A stretch of 64,000 nt of DNA from Mesorhizobium sp. SARCC-RB16n (GTDB taxonomy: Bacteria; Pseudomonadota; Alphaproteobacteria; Rhizobiales; Rhizobiaceae), in NCBI RefSeq assembly GCF_008520305.1, contig NZ_ML703269.1, forward strand, positions 274,792 to 338,791, read 5' to 3'. Position numbers and translations under genes: made by a program. Positions 1-8,482 of the stretch are shown here, one piece after another. The first letter of the stretch is position 1, and each line of letters starts with the position of its first letter. The notes under the pieces are model-generated. The model searched no databases and was not told the origin of the DNA. It was given only the letters and a program-made list of their open reading frames with translations.

Positions 1-1
1 C

Positions 2-877
2 ATCATCCTTGCCGGCTATGTCGGCGGCGCGGTGCTGAAGACGCGTGACCATGCGGCAATCGGCGAAGCGCTCTGGATCGTGGCAGCGGCGGCTTTCGGC
101 GGCTCGATCGCGCTGATCGGCCAGATGTACCATTTGTCCGGCGACGAGGCTTCGGCGCTGGTCACCTGGGGCGCCGGCACGGCTTTGGCGGCGGTGGCGT
201 TACGCTCCAACCCGCTGACCGTCGCGGCAGTCGGCATCGCCGACGCCTGGCTGTTCCTGAAAGGGTTCGACTATTATAGCCGTAGCGACTTTCCGCATGC
301 CTTCGTCGGCATGGCGGTCGTGCTGTTTGCCGTCTCGTTCTGGACCCGCAGCCAGCCGGCGCGGCACCTGATCATCCTGTCGCTGCTCTTCTATCTCGTA
401 TTGCTGGCGATGAACCACGCGACGCTGTCGGTGGCGATCCCGCTGGTCATCGTTTCGGCGCTGCTTTTCGCGGCTTCCGTCTTCGCACCGGAACCAGCCG
501 ACAGGATCGTGCAGCTCGGCGGCCGCTTACCCCTGCATGCGCTGCTCGGCTTTCTCACCGGCTTGGCCATCATCCAGTTCGAATTGGCCGATGAAAGCAC
601 CTATAACAGCGGCTTCACCATTGCCTCGGTGGTCGCACTCGCCGGCATCGTCGCGGCTATCGTGCTCGCAGGGCGCGAGAGCCGGGGGCTGCGCTGGCTC
701 GCATATCTCGGCTTCGCCTTCGAACTCGCCATCATCTATGTCGTGACCTTGCAATCGATGCTCGATACGGCCGGATTCTTCCTGGCCGCCGCGGTGCTGC
801 TCGGTGTGCTTGCGATCGTCATCATCCGCGTCGAAAAACGCATGAAGGGTCCAGCCACCGGGGGAGCCACGGCATGA
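2..877 (+). CDS. DUF2157-type polytopic membrane protein, 5' end outside window
   Basis: The reading frame is open to the left edge, so the start lies upstream; 291 residues are visible. The first in-frame GTG, at 32, is not a credible start because coding sequence continues before it. The protein is a run of hydrophobic helices (for example LLFYLVLLAMNHATLSVAIP and IVIIRVEKR near the end), typical of the DUF2157 inner-membrane family. It overlaps the next gene by an ATGA junction, and a DUF2157 protein followed by a GDYXXLXY protein is a recurrent bacterial pair. The function of the family is unknown. The family call rests on overall character and the neighbour rather than on catalytic motifs. 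Confidence 0.75.
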   Translation: MILAGYVGGAVLKTRDHAAIGEALWIVAAAAFGGSIALIGQMYHLSGDEASALVTWGAGTALAAVALRSNPLTVAAVGIADAWLFLKGFDYYSRSDFPHAFVGMAVVLFAVSFWTRSQPARHLIILSLLFYLVLLAMNHATLSVAIPLVIVSALLFAASVFAPEPADRIVQLGGRLPLHALLGFLTGLAIIQFELADESTYNSGFTIASVVALAGIVAAIVLAGRESRGLRWLAYLGFAFELAIIYVVTLQSMLDTAGFFLAAAVLLGVLAIVIIRVEKRMKGPATGGATA

Positions 878-1458
878 TGACCGGAAAGAGGCTTGTCATC
901 TCGGCACTGGTGCTGGCGCTAGTCCAGATCGGATTCCTGGGCTGGATCATCGCTGGGCGGGCAGCGATCCTGCGCAACGGCAAGGAAGTACTGCTGAAGA
1001 TCGAGCCGGTCGACCCACGCGACCTCTTGCGCGGCGACTATATCGTCCTCGGCTATAACATCTCGCGCATACCGGTGAAAATGATCGCCAACATTCCGCC
1101 GGACAAGCAGTCCAGCGACGACACGCCGATCACGGTCAGGCTGAAGAAGGGCGCTGACGGTTACTGGACGCCGACGACAGCCTGGTTCGGCAAGGCGCCA
1201 GGCCCGGCCGGCGCAGAGGAGGCAGACATATCAGGCCACGTCGCCGCGGGCTGGGACCTGCGCAGCGAAGGCGCGACCATCGCGCCGGACTACGGCATCG
1301 AGCGCTTCTATCTGCCCGAAGGCGAAGGGATGGCGATCCAGAGCGACATGCGGGTGCGCCCGTTCGGGATCAAGCTGGCGCTAGCTGCCGATGGCACGGC
1401 TCAGATCAAGGCGCTGGTGGATGGCGACAAGACGCTGTTCGAGGAGCCGCTTTATTAA
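874..1458 (+). CDS. GDYXXLXY domain membrane-anchored protein
   Basis: This 194-residue protein has one N-terminal membrane segment (about residues 7-30) and then the family signature: DPRDLLRGDYIVLGYNIS contains GDY-x-x-L-x-Y, preceded by the usual D-P-R-D-L-x-R-G. The remainder is predicted soluble, probably periplasmic. The start ATG overlaps the stop of the upstream DUF2157 gene (ATGATGA), so the two are translationally coupled and probably form a membrane complex. The biochemical role of the family is not known. Identity is confident, function open. Confidence 0.85.
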   Translation: MMTGKRLVISALVLALVQIGFLGWIIAGRAAILRNGKEVLLKIEPVDPRDLLRGDYIVLGYNISRIPVKMIANIPPDKQSSDDTPITVRLKKGADGYWTPTTAWFGKAPGPAGAEEADISGHVAAGWDLRSEGATIAPDYGIERFYLPEGEGMAIQSDMRVRPFGIKLALAADGTAQIKALVDGDKTLFEEPLY

Positions 1459-1517
1459 GTCGGGATGACGGACGATAACGGCGCCGGTCCTCAGTCGCCA
1501 AGGCTTCGGAGGACACT

Positions 1518-1571
1518 CCTTCGTCTAACGAGCTTCGTGTGGCCTGCCACCCGAAGCTCGTTAGACGAAGG
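1518..1571. repeat. 20-bp perfect inverted repeat beside tRNA-Leu
   Basis: Arms 1518-1537 and 1552-1571 are exact reverse complements. A 4-bp inner extension (1539-1542 with 1547-1550) follows one mismatch and closes on a 4-base loop. The structure ends one base from the encoded CCA of the minus-strand tRNA-Leu. It could end tRNA transcription or be a dispersed palindrome; no U-run follows on the minus strand. Confidence 0.7.
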
Positions 1572-1572
1572 G

Positions 1573-1655
1573 TGGTGCGGGTAGAGGGACTCGAACCCCC
1601 ACGATCTCTCGCCAGAACCTAAATCTGGTGCGTCTACCAGTTCCGCCATACCCGC
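1573..1655 (-). tRNA. tRNA-Leu (anticodon UAG)
   Basis: Read on the minus strand, the acceptor arms GCGGGTA and TACCCGC pair, and the anticodon stem CCAGA/TCTGG surrounds a loop with TAG. There is a long variable arm, as expected for a class II leucine tRNA, and the T arm contains GGTTCGAGTCC. The CCA end is encoded at 1573-1575. This is one of three tRNA genes in the window. Confidence 0.96.
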
Positions 1656-2013
1656 ATGACCCGGCAATCCCATGTAGCCATCATTCTGTCAATGTCAGAG
1701 ACAAGATGTCAGGTCAGGCCGAAATGTGGTTATTCGCCTAAACGCGAAGACTGTTGAAAATTGGGCTCGCCTGTGACAAAAGGCGTGTCAAATGTGACGG
1801 GACGCGACGATCCGCTTCTACAAGATGTGATAAGAAGTAGGAAAAACAAGAACTTATTCACATTTTGGAACGCAGTTTGGGAGAGTTTGAGCCGTATTTC
1901 CGGTCAAATCGCCAGGTTCCGTACCAAAAGCCATTCCCGGCAAGAATTACCGGCAGGCTGTGAACGGCAGGGAGCCGTTTGGCAGCCTCATTGGTGAAAA
2001 CAAAGGTTTTACG
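1656..2013. other. Intergenic region between tRNA-Leu and tig
   Basis: About 360 bases less GC-rich than the surroundings. An open frame at 1761-1997 has no family resemblance and no good ribosome site, so I do not call it a gene. The region should hold the promoters of tRNA-Leu (minus) and tig (plus), but I cannot assign boxes with confidence. Confidence 0.5.
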
Positions 2014-3489
2014 ATGCAGGTCACCGAAACACTCAATTCCGGTCTCAAGCGCGAGATCAAGATCACCGTGCCGGCAGGTGACATGGAAGCCAAGCTGATG
2101 GCGCGGCTGTCGGACGCTCGCGACAAGGTTCGCATCAACGGCTTCCGCCCGGGCAAAGTGCCGGTGCAGCACCTACGCAAGGTCTACGGCAAGTCGTTCA
2201 TGGCCGAGGTCGTCAACGAGATCCTCAACGACTCGACCCGTTCCATCATCACCGGGCGCGGCGAAAAGGCCGCCATGCAGCCCGAGGTCATCATGACCGA
2301 GGACGAGAAGGAAGCCGAGAAGATCCTGGCCGGCGGCGCCGACTTCGAGTTTCGCCTCAACTATGAGGTCATTCCGGCGATCGAGATCAAGGATTTCTCC
2401 GACATCAAGGTGACGCGCCAGGTGTTCGACGTGCCGGATTCGGAAATCGACGACCAGGTCAAGCGCGTCGCTGAATCAGCGCGTAGCTACGAGCCGAAGA
2501 CCGGCAAGGCCGCCGAAGGCGACCGCGTCACCATCGACTATGTCGGCAAGATCGCCGGCGAGGCTTTCGCCGGCGGCGCCGGCAACGATCAGCCGCTGGT
2601 GCTGGGCTCCAAGGAGTTCATTCCGGGCTTCGAGGAACAGCTGATCGGCACCAAGGCCGGTGACGAGAAGCAGGTCACCGTGACCTTCCCGGAAAACTAC
2701 CAGGCGGCGCATCTGGCCGGCAAGGAAGCGACCTTCGACGTCACCGTCAAGGAAGTATCGAAGCCGGGCGAATTGGAAATCAACGACGAGACCGCCAAGA
2801 ACCTTGGCCTGGAGTCGCTGGAGCGCCTGCGTGACATCGTGCGCGGCCAGATCGAGAACCAGTTCGGCTCGATGACGCGCCAGAAGGTCAAGCGCCAGTT
2901 GCTCGACCAGCTCGATGCTGCCTATTCGTTCGAAGCGCCGTCGAAGCTCGTCGAGGCGGAATTCAACAACATCTGGGCGCAGGTCAACCGCGATCTGGAA
3001 GCCGCCGGCCGCACCTTCGCCGACGAAGAGACGACCGAGGAAGAGGCCCGCGCCGAATACATGCGTCTTGCCGAGCGCCGCGTGCGCCTTGGCCTGGTGC
3101 TGGCCGAGATCGGCGAGAAGGCCGGCGTCACCGTATCGGACGAGGAACTGCAGCGCGGCCTGTTCGAGCAGGTTCGCCGCTTCCCGGCCAACCAGCAGCA
3201 GGAAGCTTTCGAGTTCTATCGCAGCAACCCCGAGGCGCTGAATGCGCTCAGGGCGCCGATGTTCGAGGAGAAGGTTGTCGACCACCTGCTTGAGCAGATC
3301 TCTGTCACCGACGTCAAGGTCAGCAAGGAAGAGCTGATGGCCGACGATGAGGAGGCCGAAGCCACGACCAAGGCGAAGCCGGCCAAGAAGGCCGCCGCGA
3401 AGAAGGCCGACGACAAGAAAGCGGACGACGCGGAAGAGCCGAAGAAGAAGGCCGCACCGAAGAAAAAGGCGGCCAAGGACGCCGAATAG
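2014..3489 (+). CDS. tig: Trigger factor, ribosome-associated chaperone and peptidyl-prolyl isomerase
   Basis: The 491-residue protein follows trigger-factor order: N-terminal ribosome-binding domain with the FRPGKVP loop (signature GFRxGKxP), central FKBP-type isomerase domain ([20 protein letters not shown]), then the helical C-terminal chaperone domain. It binds near the ribosomal exit tunnel and assists folding of new chains. The ATG at 2014 ([10 protein letters not shown]) matches the conserved N-terminus; an in-frame ATG at 1960 would add 18 unconserved residues. The protein ends in an unusual low-complexity tail of about 45 residues rich in Lys, Ala and Asp ([10 protein letters not shown]...). 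A strong terminator follows. In many bacteria tig precedes clpP, but here it stands alone. Confidence 0.97.
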   Translation: MQVTETLNSGLKREIKITVPAGDMEAKLMARLSDARDKVRINGFRPGKVPVQHLRKVYGKSFMAEVVNEILNDSTRSIITGRGEKAAMQPEVIMTEDEKEAEKILAGGADFEFRLNYEVIPAIEIKDFSDIKVTRQVFDVPDSEIDDQVKRVAESARSYEPKTGKAAEGDRVTIDYVGKIAGEAFAGGAGNDQPLVLGSKEFIPGFEEQLIGTKAGDEKQVTVTFPENYQAAHLAGKEATFDVTVKEVSKPGELEINDETAKNLGLESLERLRDIVRGQIENQFGSMTRQKVKRQLLDQLDAAYSFEAPSKLVEAEFNNIWAQVNRDLEAAGRTFADEETTEEEARAEYMRLAERRVRLGLVLAEIGEKAGVTVSDEELQRGLFEQVRRFPANQQQEAFEFYRSNPEALNALRAPMFEEKVVDHLLEQISVTDVKVSKEELMADDEEAEATTKAKPAKKAAAKKADDKKADDAEEPKKKAAPKKKAAKDAE

Positions 3490-3513
3490 ACCGGACATTT
3501 CCAACGAATTCCG

Positions 3514-3539
3514 AAAGGCTGCCTCCGGGCGGCCTTTTT
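3514..3539 (+). terminator. Rho-independent terminator of tig
   Basis: A stem AAAGGC-T-GCC pairs with GGC-G-GCCTTT (one G-U pair) around the loop TCCG and runs into a T tract at 3535-3539. It lies 25 bases after the tig stop codon. Confidence 0.85.
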
Positions 3540-3641
3540 CGTTGCGAAACTGCAACATCGGATTCGTTCCTGATGGGCACCGGTGGCGATACGAAGCCTT
3601 GATCACTATCTGGTTGGTTGGAAGACCAGAGGTAATTGGCG

Positions 3642-4166
3642 ATGTCGTTGCGGGTGTTCGTGGAACTGAGGCGCGCTGCCGCCACGGTGTTTTTCCTGGC
3701 CTTGGCCTGCGGCGCTGCCGGGGCCAGCACGGACAATTGGCGTTTCGACACCGGCAAAGACGGCCTCGTCACCGCGTCAGTCCATGCCACCAACAAGTTG
3801 ATCACCGGGGGCGGCGCGCTGGGCTACAGCCCGGTGCTGACCATTGCCTGCCGGGCGGACGGCGAGCCGGCCTGGACCGAATGGCTGCAATTAAACGACG
3901 CAGTCTCCGCCAGCCGGAAAATCACTGTGTCGGTCACCATCGACAGGAACAGCAAATTCGACGAGAGCTGGTCCGTTGGCACGCGTGGCAGGCTGCTGAT
4001 GCGCGATGGCGCCGATGGCGTAAAGCGCCTCGTTCCGGCAAACCGCCTGCTGCTGTCGTGGCGCTTCGGGCTGCTGTCCGGGCGCGGTCAGGCCGATTTC
4101 GATCTGGCCGGCTTCGGTGAGGCGGTCAGCCAGATTGCCGGCAGTTGCAAGACCGATCCGCCGTGA
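3642..4166 (+). CDS. Exported protein of unknown function
   Basis: The ATG at 3642 has an AGAGG ribosome site 8 bases upstream, which favours it over the in-frame TTG at 3636. The 174-residue product has a clear signal peptide (basic MSLRVFVELRR, hydrophobic core, AGAS cleavage region), so it is exported. The mature part contains DNWRFDTGKDG and a beta-rich pattern with two cysteines (IACRADG and AGSCKTD) that could form a disulfide. The layout loosely recalls the VasI-type accessory proteins of type VI secretion, but no type VI genes are nearby, so I do not adopt that name. It is convergent with radC. Confidence 0.7.
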   Translation: MSLRVFVELRRAAATVFFLALACGAAGASTDNWRFDTGKDGLVTASVHATNKLITGGGALGYSPVLTIACRADGEPAWTEWLQLNDAVSASRKITVSVTIDRNSKFDESWSVGTRGRLLMRDGADGVKRLVPANRLLLSWRFGLLSGRGQADFDLAGFGEAVSQIAGSCKTDPP

Positions 4167-4314
4167 TTGCGAAAGTGGCAGCCTTTTGGGCTGTCGCCGC
4201 CTCAAGAATTGATCCGCGCAATGCGCGATATCGGCGTCGTTCTTTCCAAGATTGAATGATTTTCAAAATTCCGACCAAGGCATCACCCGCTCCGGCGGTG
4301 CTGCCTCGCGGGAT

Positions 4315-5076
4315 CTAGATCAGCAGCAGGCCCTTCATGCTGGAATAGCCTTTTCGCCCGATGATGATGTGATCGTGCACAGCGATACCCAGCCGCTTGG
4401 CCGCTTCGATTATCTCTTTCGTCATCTCGATATCGGCGCGGGACGGCGTCGGGTCGCCCGAGGGGTGGTTGTGCACCAGGATGATCGCGGTTGCCGACAG
4501 TTCGAGCGCGCGCTTGACCACTTCCCTGGGATAGACAGGCGTGTGGTCGACCGTGCCGGTCTGCTGCACTTCGTCTGATATCAGCGCGTTCTTCTTGTCG
4601 AGGAACAGGATGCGGAATTGCTCGCGCGCTTCGAACGCCATGGCCGAGCGGCAATAGTCCAGAAGCTGCTGCCATGAGGCCAGGACTTCGCGGCCATGGA
4701 CCTCGCCGCGCGCCATGCGCTGGGCGGTCGCCGCGACGACCTTCAGCTCGAGCGCTACGGCCGGGCCGATGCCCTTGACCTCCTGCAACAGGCCGACGGG
4801 GGCGCCAAGCACTTCGGCGAAGGTGCCGAAGCGGGCCAGCAACGCCTTGGCGACCGGCTTGGTGTCGGCGCGCGGGATCAGGCGGAAGAGCAGGAGTTCC
4901 AGAAGTTCATAGTCGGGCAAGGCATCCGCACCGGCCGAGGCAAAGCGTTCGCGCAGACGATCGCGATGGCCGAGATAATGCGGCTTTTCATCGACTGCCG
5001 CCTTGGCTTTCGCCGCCGGCCGCACTGGTACCTCTGAGAAGAAACTCCGCTCGTCGTCGTCGCCTTGTGTCGCCAT
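4315..5076 (-). CDS. radC: RadC-family JAMM/MPN protein
   Basis: This 253-residue protein has an N-terminal helix-hairpin-helix part ([17 protein letters not shown]) and a C-terminal MPN domain with the JAMM metal motif [14 protein letters not shown] near residue 201. RadC was named for a DNA-repair phenotype in Escherichia coli that was later questioned; the real activity is unsettled, probably a metal-dependent hydrolase or structural fold. The ATG at 5076 ([11 protein letters not shown]) gives the usual length; upstream in-frame codons to 5265 are low-complexity and unlikely. In rhizobia radC often lies beside map, as here, separated only by a small secreted protein. Confidence 0.93.
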   Translation of the reverse strand: MATQGDDDERSFFSEVPVRPAAKAKAAVDEKPHYLGHRDRLRERFASAGADALPDYELLELLLFRLIPRADTKPVAKALLARFGTFAEVLGAPVGLLQEVKGIGPAVALELKVVAATAQRMARGEVHGREVLASWQQLLDYCRSAMAFEAREQFRILFLDKKNALISDEVQQTGTVDHTPVYPREVVKRALELSATAIILVHNHPSGDPTPSRADIEMTKEIIEAAKRLGIAVHDHIIIGRKGYSSMKGLLLI

Positions 5077-5325
5077 GTGCCGCCCGTATCCAGCCCGCAA
5101 CCGAGCAATGATCGATGATCCCCACGAAATACTAGGACGGCGGGCAGGGCGCGGTCGAGGTCTTTCAACGCTGTCGATCAACCAACAACCCGTCAAGCGG
5201 CTGGAGTCGCTTCCAGTCACGGCAAGGAATGAGCAGCCTCCGACTTCTACGCAATGTTGCGGCAATGGGAGTGCCGCAAGCTCTCGGTATCGTCATTGAT
5301 AACGCCACGTTCAGAGAGAACCAAG

Positions 5326-5703
5326 ATGTCCAGGCTCATTCGTATCCTGCTGCCCGCCGGGCTGCTTCTGAGCTTCAGTCCTGCAATGGCTGCCCCGGCG
5401 ATCGATGCCGCCGGCATCCGCCCGGATCAGAACCTACCGATCCATTTCATCCAATATGATGATCCCTGCACGGACGGCCGTTACAGCGACGGCAGGCCGC
5501 ATAACTGCCGGGAGCTCCTACGCATGCTGGATCGCAGGGAGCGTTATCGGGAACGGCACGACTATTACCCGCGCGAACGTTACGATCCATGTACCGATGG
5601 CAGGGTTAGCGATGGCCGTCCGCGCAGTTGCCGGGAAATAATGCGGTGGTTCCGAGGCCAGAACGAGGACGAAGATTGGCGGCCACGCAAACACTGGAAG
5701 TAG
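5326..5703 (+). CDS. Small secreted protein with duplicated DPCTDGR motif
   Basis: The 125-residue product starts at ATG 5326 behind a purine-rich GAGAGAA. Residues 1-23 form a signal peptide ending AMAA. The mature protein contains two near-identical units, DPCTDGRYSDGRPHNC at residues 46-61 and DPCTDGRVSDGRPRSC at 87-102, each followed by RE and a short helix. Each unit carries two cysteines and several Asp and Gly residues, so each could form one disulfide and perhaps bind a cation. Between and after them the sequence is very rich in Arg, Tyr, Asp and Glu. I do not recognise a family. It lies between radC and map, which are both on the other strand. Confidence 0.75.
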   Translation: MSRLIRILLPAGLLLSFSPAMAAPAIDAAGIRPDQNLPIHFIQYDDPCTDGRYSDGRPHNCRELLRMLDRRERYRERHDYYPRERYDPCTDGRVSDGRPRSCREIMRWFRGQNEDEDWRPRKHWK

Positions 5704-5766
5704 GCCGGCCGCTATTCAACGAAAAGACCCCAGGCAATAGAGGCCAAGACCTCGCCGCCCGGTCGC

Positions 5767-6594
5767 CTAGGCCGGCAAGCCGGGACGGTCCAGCTTTTTG
5801 GGCGACAGCGTGAAAATCTCGCAGCCGGTGTCGGTCACCCCGACCGTGTGCTCGTATTGCGCCGACAGCGAGCGGTCGCGTGTCACCGCCGTCCAGCCAT
5901 CCGACAGGACCTTTACATGCGGCCGGCCGAGATTGATCATCGGCTCGATGGTGAAGATCATGCCAGGGCGCATCTCCACGCCTTCATTGGCATTGCCGTA
6001 GTGCAGGATGTTGGGCGCGTCGTGGAAGAGCTGGCCGACGCCGTGGCCGCAGAAATCGCGCACCACCGAGCAGCGCTCGGCTTCGGCATAAGTCTGGATG
6101 GCGGCGCCGATGGCACCAGTGCGCGCACCTGGCCTGACGGCGGCGATGCCGCGCATCAAGCATTCGTGGGTGACCTCAAGCAGGCGTTCGGCCGCCCGTT
6201 TGATCGTGCCGACCGGATACATGCGCGAGGAATCGCCATGCCAGCCATCGAGGATGTAGGTCACGTCGATGTTGACGATATCGCCATCCTTCAGCGGCTT
6301 GTTGTCGGGAATGCCGTGACAGACGACATGGTTGATCGAGGTGCAGGACGATTTCGTGTAACCGCGATAGTTGAGCGTGGCCGGCAGTGCGCCGTGGTCC
6401 ATGCCGAACTCGAAGACGAAACGGTCGATCGTCTCCGTGGTGACACCGGGACCGACCATCGGCGCCAGCTCGTCAAGGCAGCGCGCGGTGAGGTCGCATG
6501 CCTTGCGCATGCCGGCAAAGCCTTCCTCGCCATAGAGGCGGATCTGGCCGGTGTTTCTGAGCGGTGCCGTTGCGGCGTCGAGATAGGTGACCAT
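5767..6594 (-). CDS. map: Methionine aminopeptidase, type I
   Basis: The enzyme removes the initiator methionine from new proteins in the cytoplasm. The 275-residue product has the dinuclear-metal ligands of the pita-bread fold: NIDVTYILDGWHGDSSR (two Asp), GHGVGQLFHDAP (His), FTIEPMI (Glu) and QYEHTVGVTD (Glu). The substrate-side histidine is in INHVVCHGIP. I prefer the ATG at 6594 (MVTYLDAATAP); an in-frame start at 6678 would add 28 residues without family support. In rhizobia map commonly neighbours radC, consistent with the order here. Confidence 0.95.
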   Translation of the reverse strand: MVTYLDAATAPLRNTGQIRLYGEEGFAGMRKACDLTARCLDELAPMVGPGVTTETIDRFVFEFGMDHGALPATLNYRGYTKSSCTSINHVVCHGIPDNKPLKDGDIVNIDVTYILDGWHGDSSRMYPVGTIKRAAERLLEVTHECLMRGIAAVRPGARTGAIGAAIQTYAEAERCSVVRDFCGHGVGQLFHDAPNILHYGNANEGVEMRPGMIFTIEPMINLGRPHVKVLSDGWTAVTRDRSLSAQYEHTVGVTDTGCEIFTLSPKKLDRPGLPA

Positions 6595-6794
6595 TTTGTC
6601 CGTATAGAAGGTGGCGCGCCGCAGGAGTGCGGGCGCGAAGATGCCACCAGATTTGGCACTTGGGAACGAAAGGTTCAAGGAAGAACTGCCTGATGCGGCC
6701 CCAGCCGCCCGGATATTCGCTTGCCGAGGCGATCCTTTCCCGGTTTTGCATGGCGTTGCTTTCCTTTGTGGCCGTCGTGCGTTAGGGCGGATTG

Positions 6795-7217
6795 ATGTTT
6801 TGGAGATCGCGTCCGTTGCCGGCGCCCAGGCGCGTCAGGTCGCTTGAAGCGCCACTGACGGCAGCCTGCTCATGTTTCATGGGCCTGGTGCTGCTGGCGA
6901 TGCTGTGCCTCGGCCGGCCGGATACCCCCATCTCCTGGGATCCTGCGCAAGGCGGTGCCAGCGCCGGTCTGGAACGGTCGGGTGAGGCCGCAGCGCTGCT
7001 GCGTGTCATCAACAAGGCGCAAGCGCTGGAGGTTGGCAGCGCCCGGCCAGTGCTCGCCAAGTTCGCCGGCGGCCATCCGGCCCTGCCGGTTCCACAGGCT
7101 GTTTTCCGCCGGCTCGAGCCGACATGGCCGGAGGTATCTGGTACCGGCCATGGGGCGACCTTCGCGCCCCGCGTGAGTGCCAACCAGCCGCGTGCGCCGC
7201 CGTCCACGCAAGCCTGA
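6795..7217 (+). CDS. Hypothetical protein with one membrane segment
   Basis: The open frame from ATG 6795 has a weak AGGGCGG upstream and encodes 140 residues. An Arg-rich start is followed by a hydrophobic stretch (CSCFMGLVLLAMLCLG, about residues 25-41) that could be a signal anchor. The remainder is rich in Pro, Ala and Arg and without recognisable domains. Its composition is close to what random high-GC sequence gives, so coding status is uncertain. Confidence 0.4.
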   Translation: MFWRSRPLPAPRRVRSLEAPLTAACSCFMGLVLLAMLCLGRPDTPISWDPAQGGASAGLERSGEAAALLRVINKAQALEVGSARPVLAKFAGGHPALPVPQAVFRRLEPTWPEVSGTGHGATFAPRVSANQPRAPPSTQA

Positions 7218-7328
7218 GCGGTCCGGGGCCGCACGTTCACCTCCATTCAAACTGTTTCGCGTCGCAACCCGTGCGGCGGCCGAGAGCCGCGCATTGGTGG
7301 CGCGGCGCGTCATTTTCGGATCATTGCA

Positions 7329-7568
7329 ATGCAACAGCGTATCAAGACATTCAAAAGCCTGTCATGTGCGGCCTCGGCTGCTTCATTTCTTTCCGTCCAG
7401 GCGTTCATCTGTATCGGAATTGTCTATTGGGTGATCGCCGAGACACTCCATTTGTCGGGAACCGGGGCGCTCGTCCTTGGCGCCCTATTCGCCTTGCCGT
7501 CGGCCTACGTTCTGCTGACGGTGACGCGCATGGCTTTCGATGCGGAGACCGACCTGGCCAACCAGTAA
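7329..7568 (+). CDS. Small two-helix membrane protein
   Basis: The 79-residue product MQQRIKTFKSL... has two clear hydrophobic helices, approximately residues 20-40 (FLSVQAFICIGIVYWVIA) and 47-66 (LVLGALFALPSAYVLLTV), with charged ends. The helical hairpin and sharp hydrophobic boundaries argue for a real inner-membrane protein. No family recognised. It sits in a run of small unlinked genes between map and the TadG gene. Confidence 0.6.
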   Translation: MQQRIKTFKSLSCAASAASFLSVQAFICIGIVYWVIAETLHLSGTGALVLGALFALPSAYVLLTVTRMAFDAETDLANQ

Positions 7569-7754
7569 TCGCGCTGCCGAGTGCGCCGAAGGGTCTGCCG
7601 GGCTGCTTGCCACCGGCAGGCCCTGACTTAGCCAGTTGCGGCAACGGCGGTCGCTTTCCGCAGTGACGACACATTTCCGTGGCACAAACCGCACGAGGCA
7701 ACTTTTGACGACGAGCGGCGTTGCTTGGGCGATGCCGGTTCGGGAGATTGTCGG

Positions 7755-8051
7755 ATGGACAGATTGCAATTCGAGGTGCCGGTGCGCATCGCACCAGGCC
7801 CAGGCTTGCCCGTCGAGGAAATCTACAGCGTCGAGCAGGCGCTCGATTTTCTGCAGGATTGGCCGGCGCGCCGGCAGGGACCGGTGTATCAGAAAGCCTT
7901 CAATGCCTGTTTCGGCGCCACGGTGGATGTGGTCAAGAGCGAAGACGCCTGCCGGGCGTTCATGGCGTTCTGCCGCGTCACCGGACTGATGGCCGGCGAC
8001 ATGATGGCGCTGAGCAAGCGCGGCGGCGAGGCGAGAGCACTGCAGGCCTGA
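7755..8051 (+). CDS. DUF982 domain protein
   Basis: The 98-residue product from ATG 7755 (MDRLQFEVPV) shows the DUF982 pattern: IYSVEQALDFLQDWPARRQGPVYQKAFNAC, where WP-x(4)-GP-x-Y-x-x-A is characteristic, then the helical part DACRAFMAFC. DUF982 proteins are small, nearly confined to Hyphomicrobiales and often present in many copies per genome. Their function is unknown. The start is placed at the ATG that begins the conserved strand; an upstream in-frame start at 7725 lacks support. Confidence 0.8.
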   Translation: MDRLQFEVPVRIAPGPGLPVEEIYSVEQALDFLQDWPARRQGPVYQKAFNACFGATVDVVKSEDACRAFMAFCRVTGLMAGDMMALSKRGGEARALQA

Positions 8052-8206
8052 GGGCCGCGTCGAATGTCCGGAGAACCAGCTCAGCTTCGAGCGCCCATGA
8101 CAATTCGCGTGCAGCGACGCATCGGCCGTCGCCGTTAAGCTTCCGTTTCCACCTTCGCGGTTAGCCATTGCTTGTACGGCAATGGTTGATTCGTTGCGTC
8201 AGTTTC

Positions 8207-8482
8207 ATGGTTCGGAAGATGCCCTCAGAAAAAGTCCGTGCGTTCCCGATCGATCGTCAGCTGTTCTTGGTCAGGGAAGTTGCCGCCAGGCTCGGCAATC
8301 TGCATGGCGAGACCGCCACCTCCTTCTGGAAGGCAAAAGCGGCGGAGCTGCTCGATCTCGTTGTCGGGACGGGCCGGGACAGAATGGCAGCCAGTGACGA
8401 AGTACGCAGGTTCTTCCTGGCCGTGCAAAGAGAGCTTTCGGCTGGTGCGACCGTAGAAGAGGTCCCGATCCTTACCGCCTGA
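8207..8482 (+). CDS. DUF6074-like small protein
   Basis: The frame contains VRAFPIDRQLFLVREVAARL followed by TATSFWKAKAAELLDLV and EVRRFFLAVQREL, the layout I associate with DUF6074 proteins of rhizobia (an FP-x-x-R start, a central S-x-x-x-W helix, a terminal F-x-x-A-V-Q-x-E-L helix). The start is unsettled: ATG 8207 (used here) and ATG 8219 are both possible, and GGAAG is too close to 8219. The product is about 88-91 residues. Function unknown; it lies beside the DUF982 gene, another rhizobial small family. Confidence 0.6.
   Translation: MVRKMPSEKVRAFPIDRQLFLVREVAARLGNLHGETATSFWKAKAAELLDLVVGTGRDRMAASDEVRRFFLAVQRELSAGATVEEVPILTA

Noticed and set aside
1761-1997. 78-codon frame upstream of tig
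   Set aside because: No ribosome site, no family resemblance and it overlaps the expected tig promoter region.
2476-3606. A 376-codon minus-strand frame opposite tig
   Set aside because: A shadow frame of a highly conserved gene; Leu/Arg/Gly-rich without domains.
4171-4195. Small hairpin GGCAGCC/GGCTGTC after the exported-protein gene
   Set aside because: The stem has an imperfect pair and the downstream tract is not U-rich on either strand; not reliable as a terminator.
8163-8187. Nine-base inverted repeat AGCCATTGC/GCAATGGTT upstream of the DUF6074-like gene
   Set aside because: Short, with one G-U pair, no U-run and no link to a known operator; could be chance.
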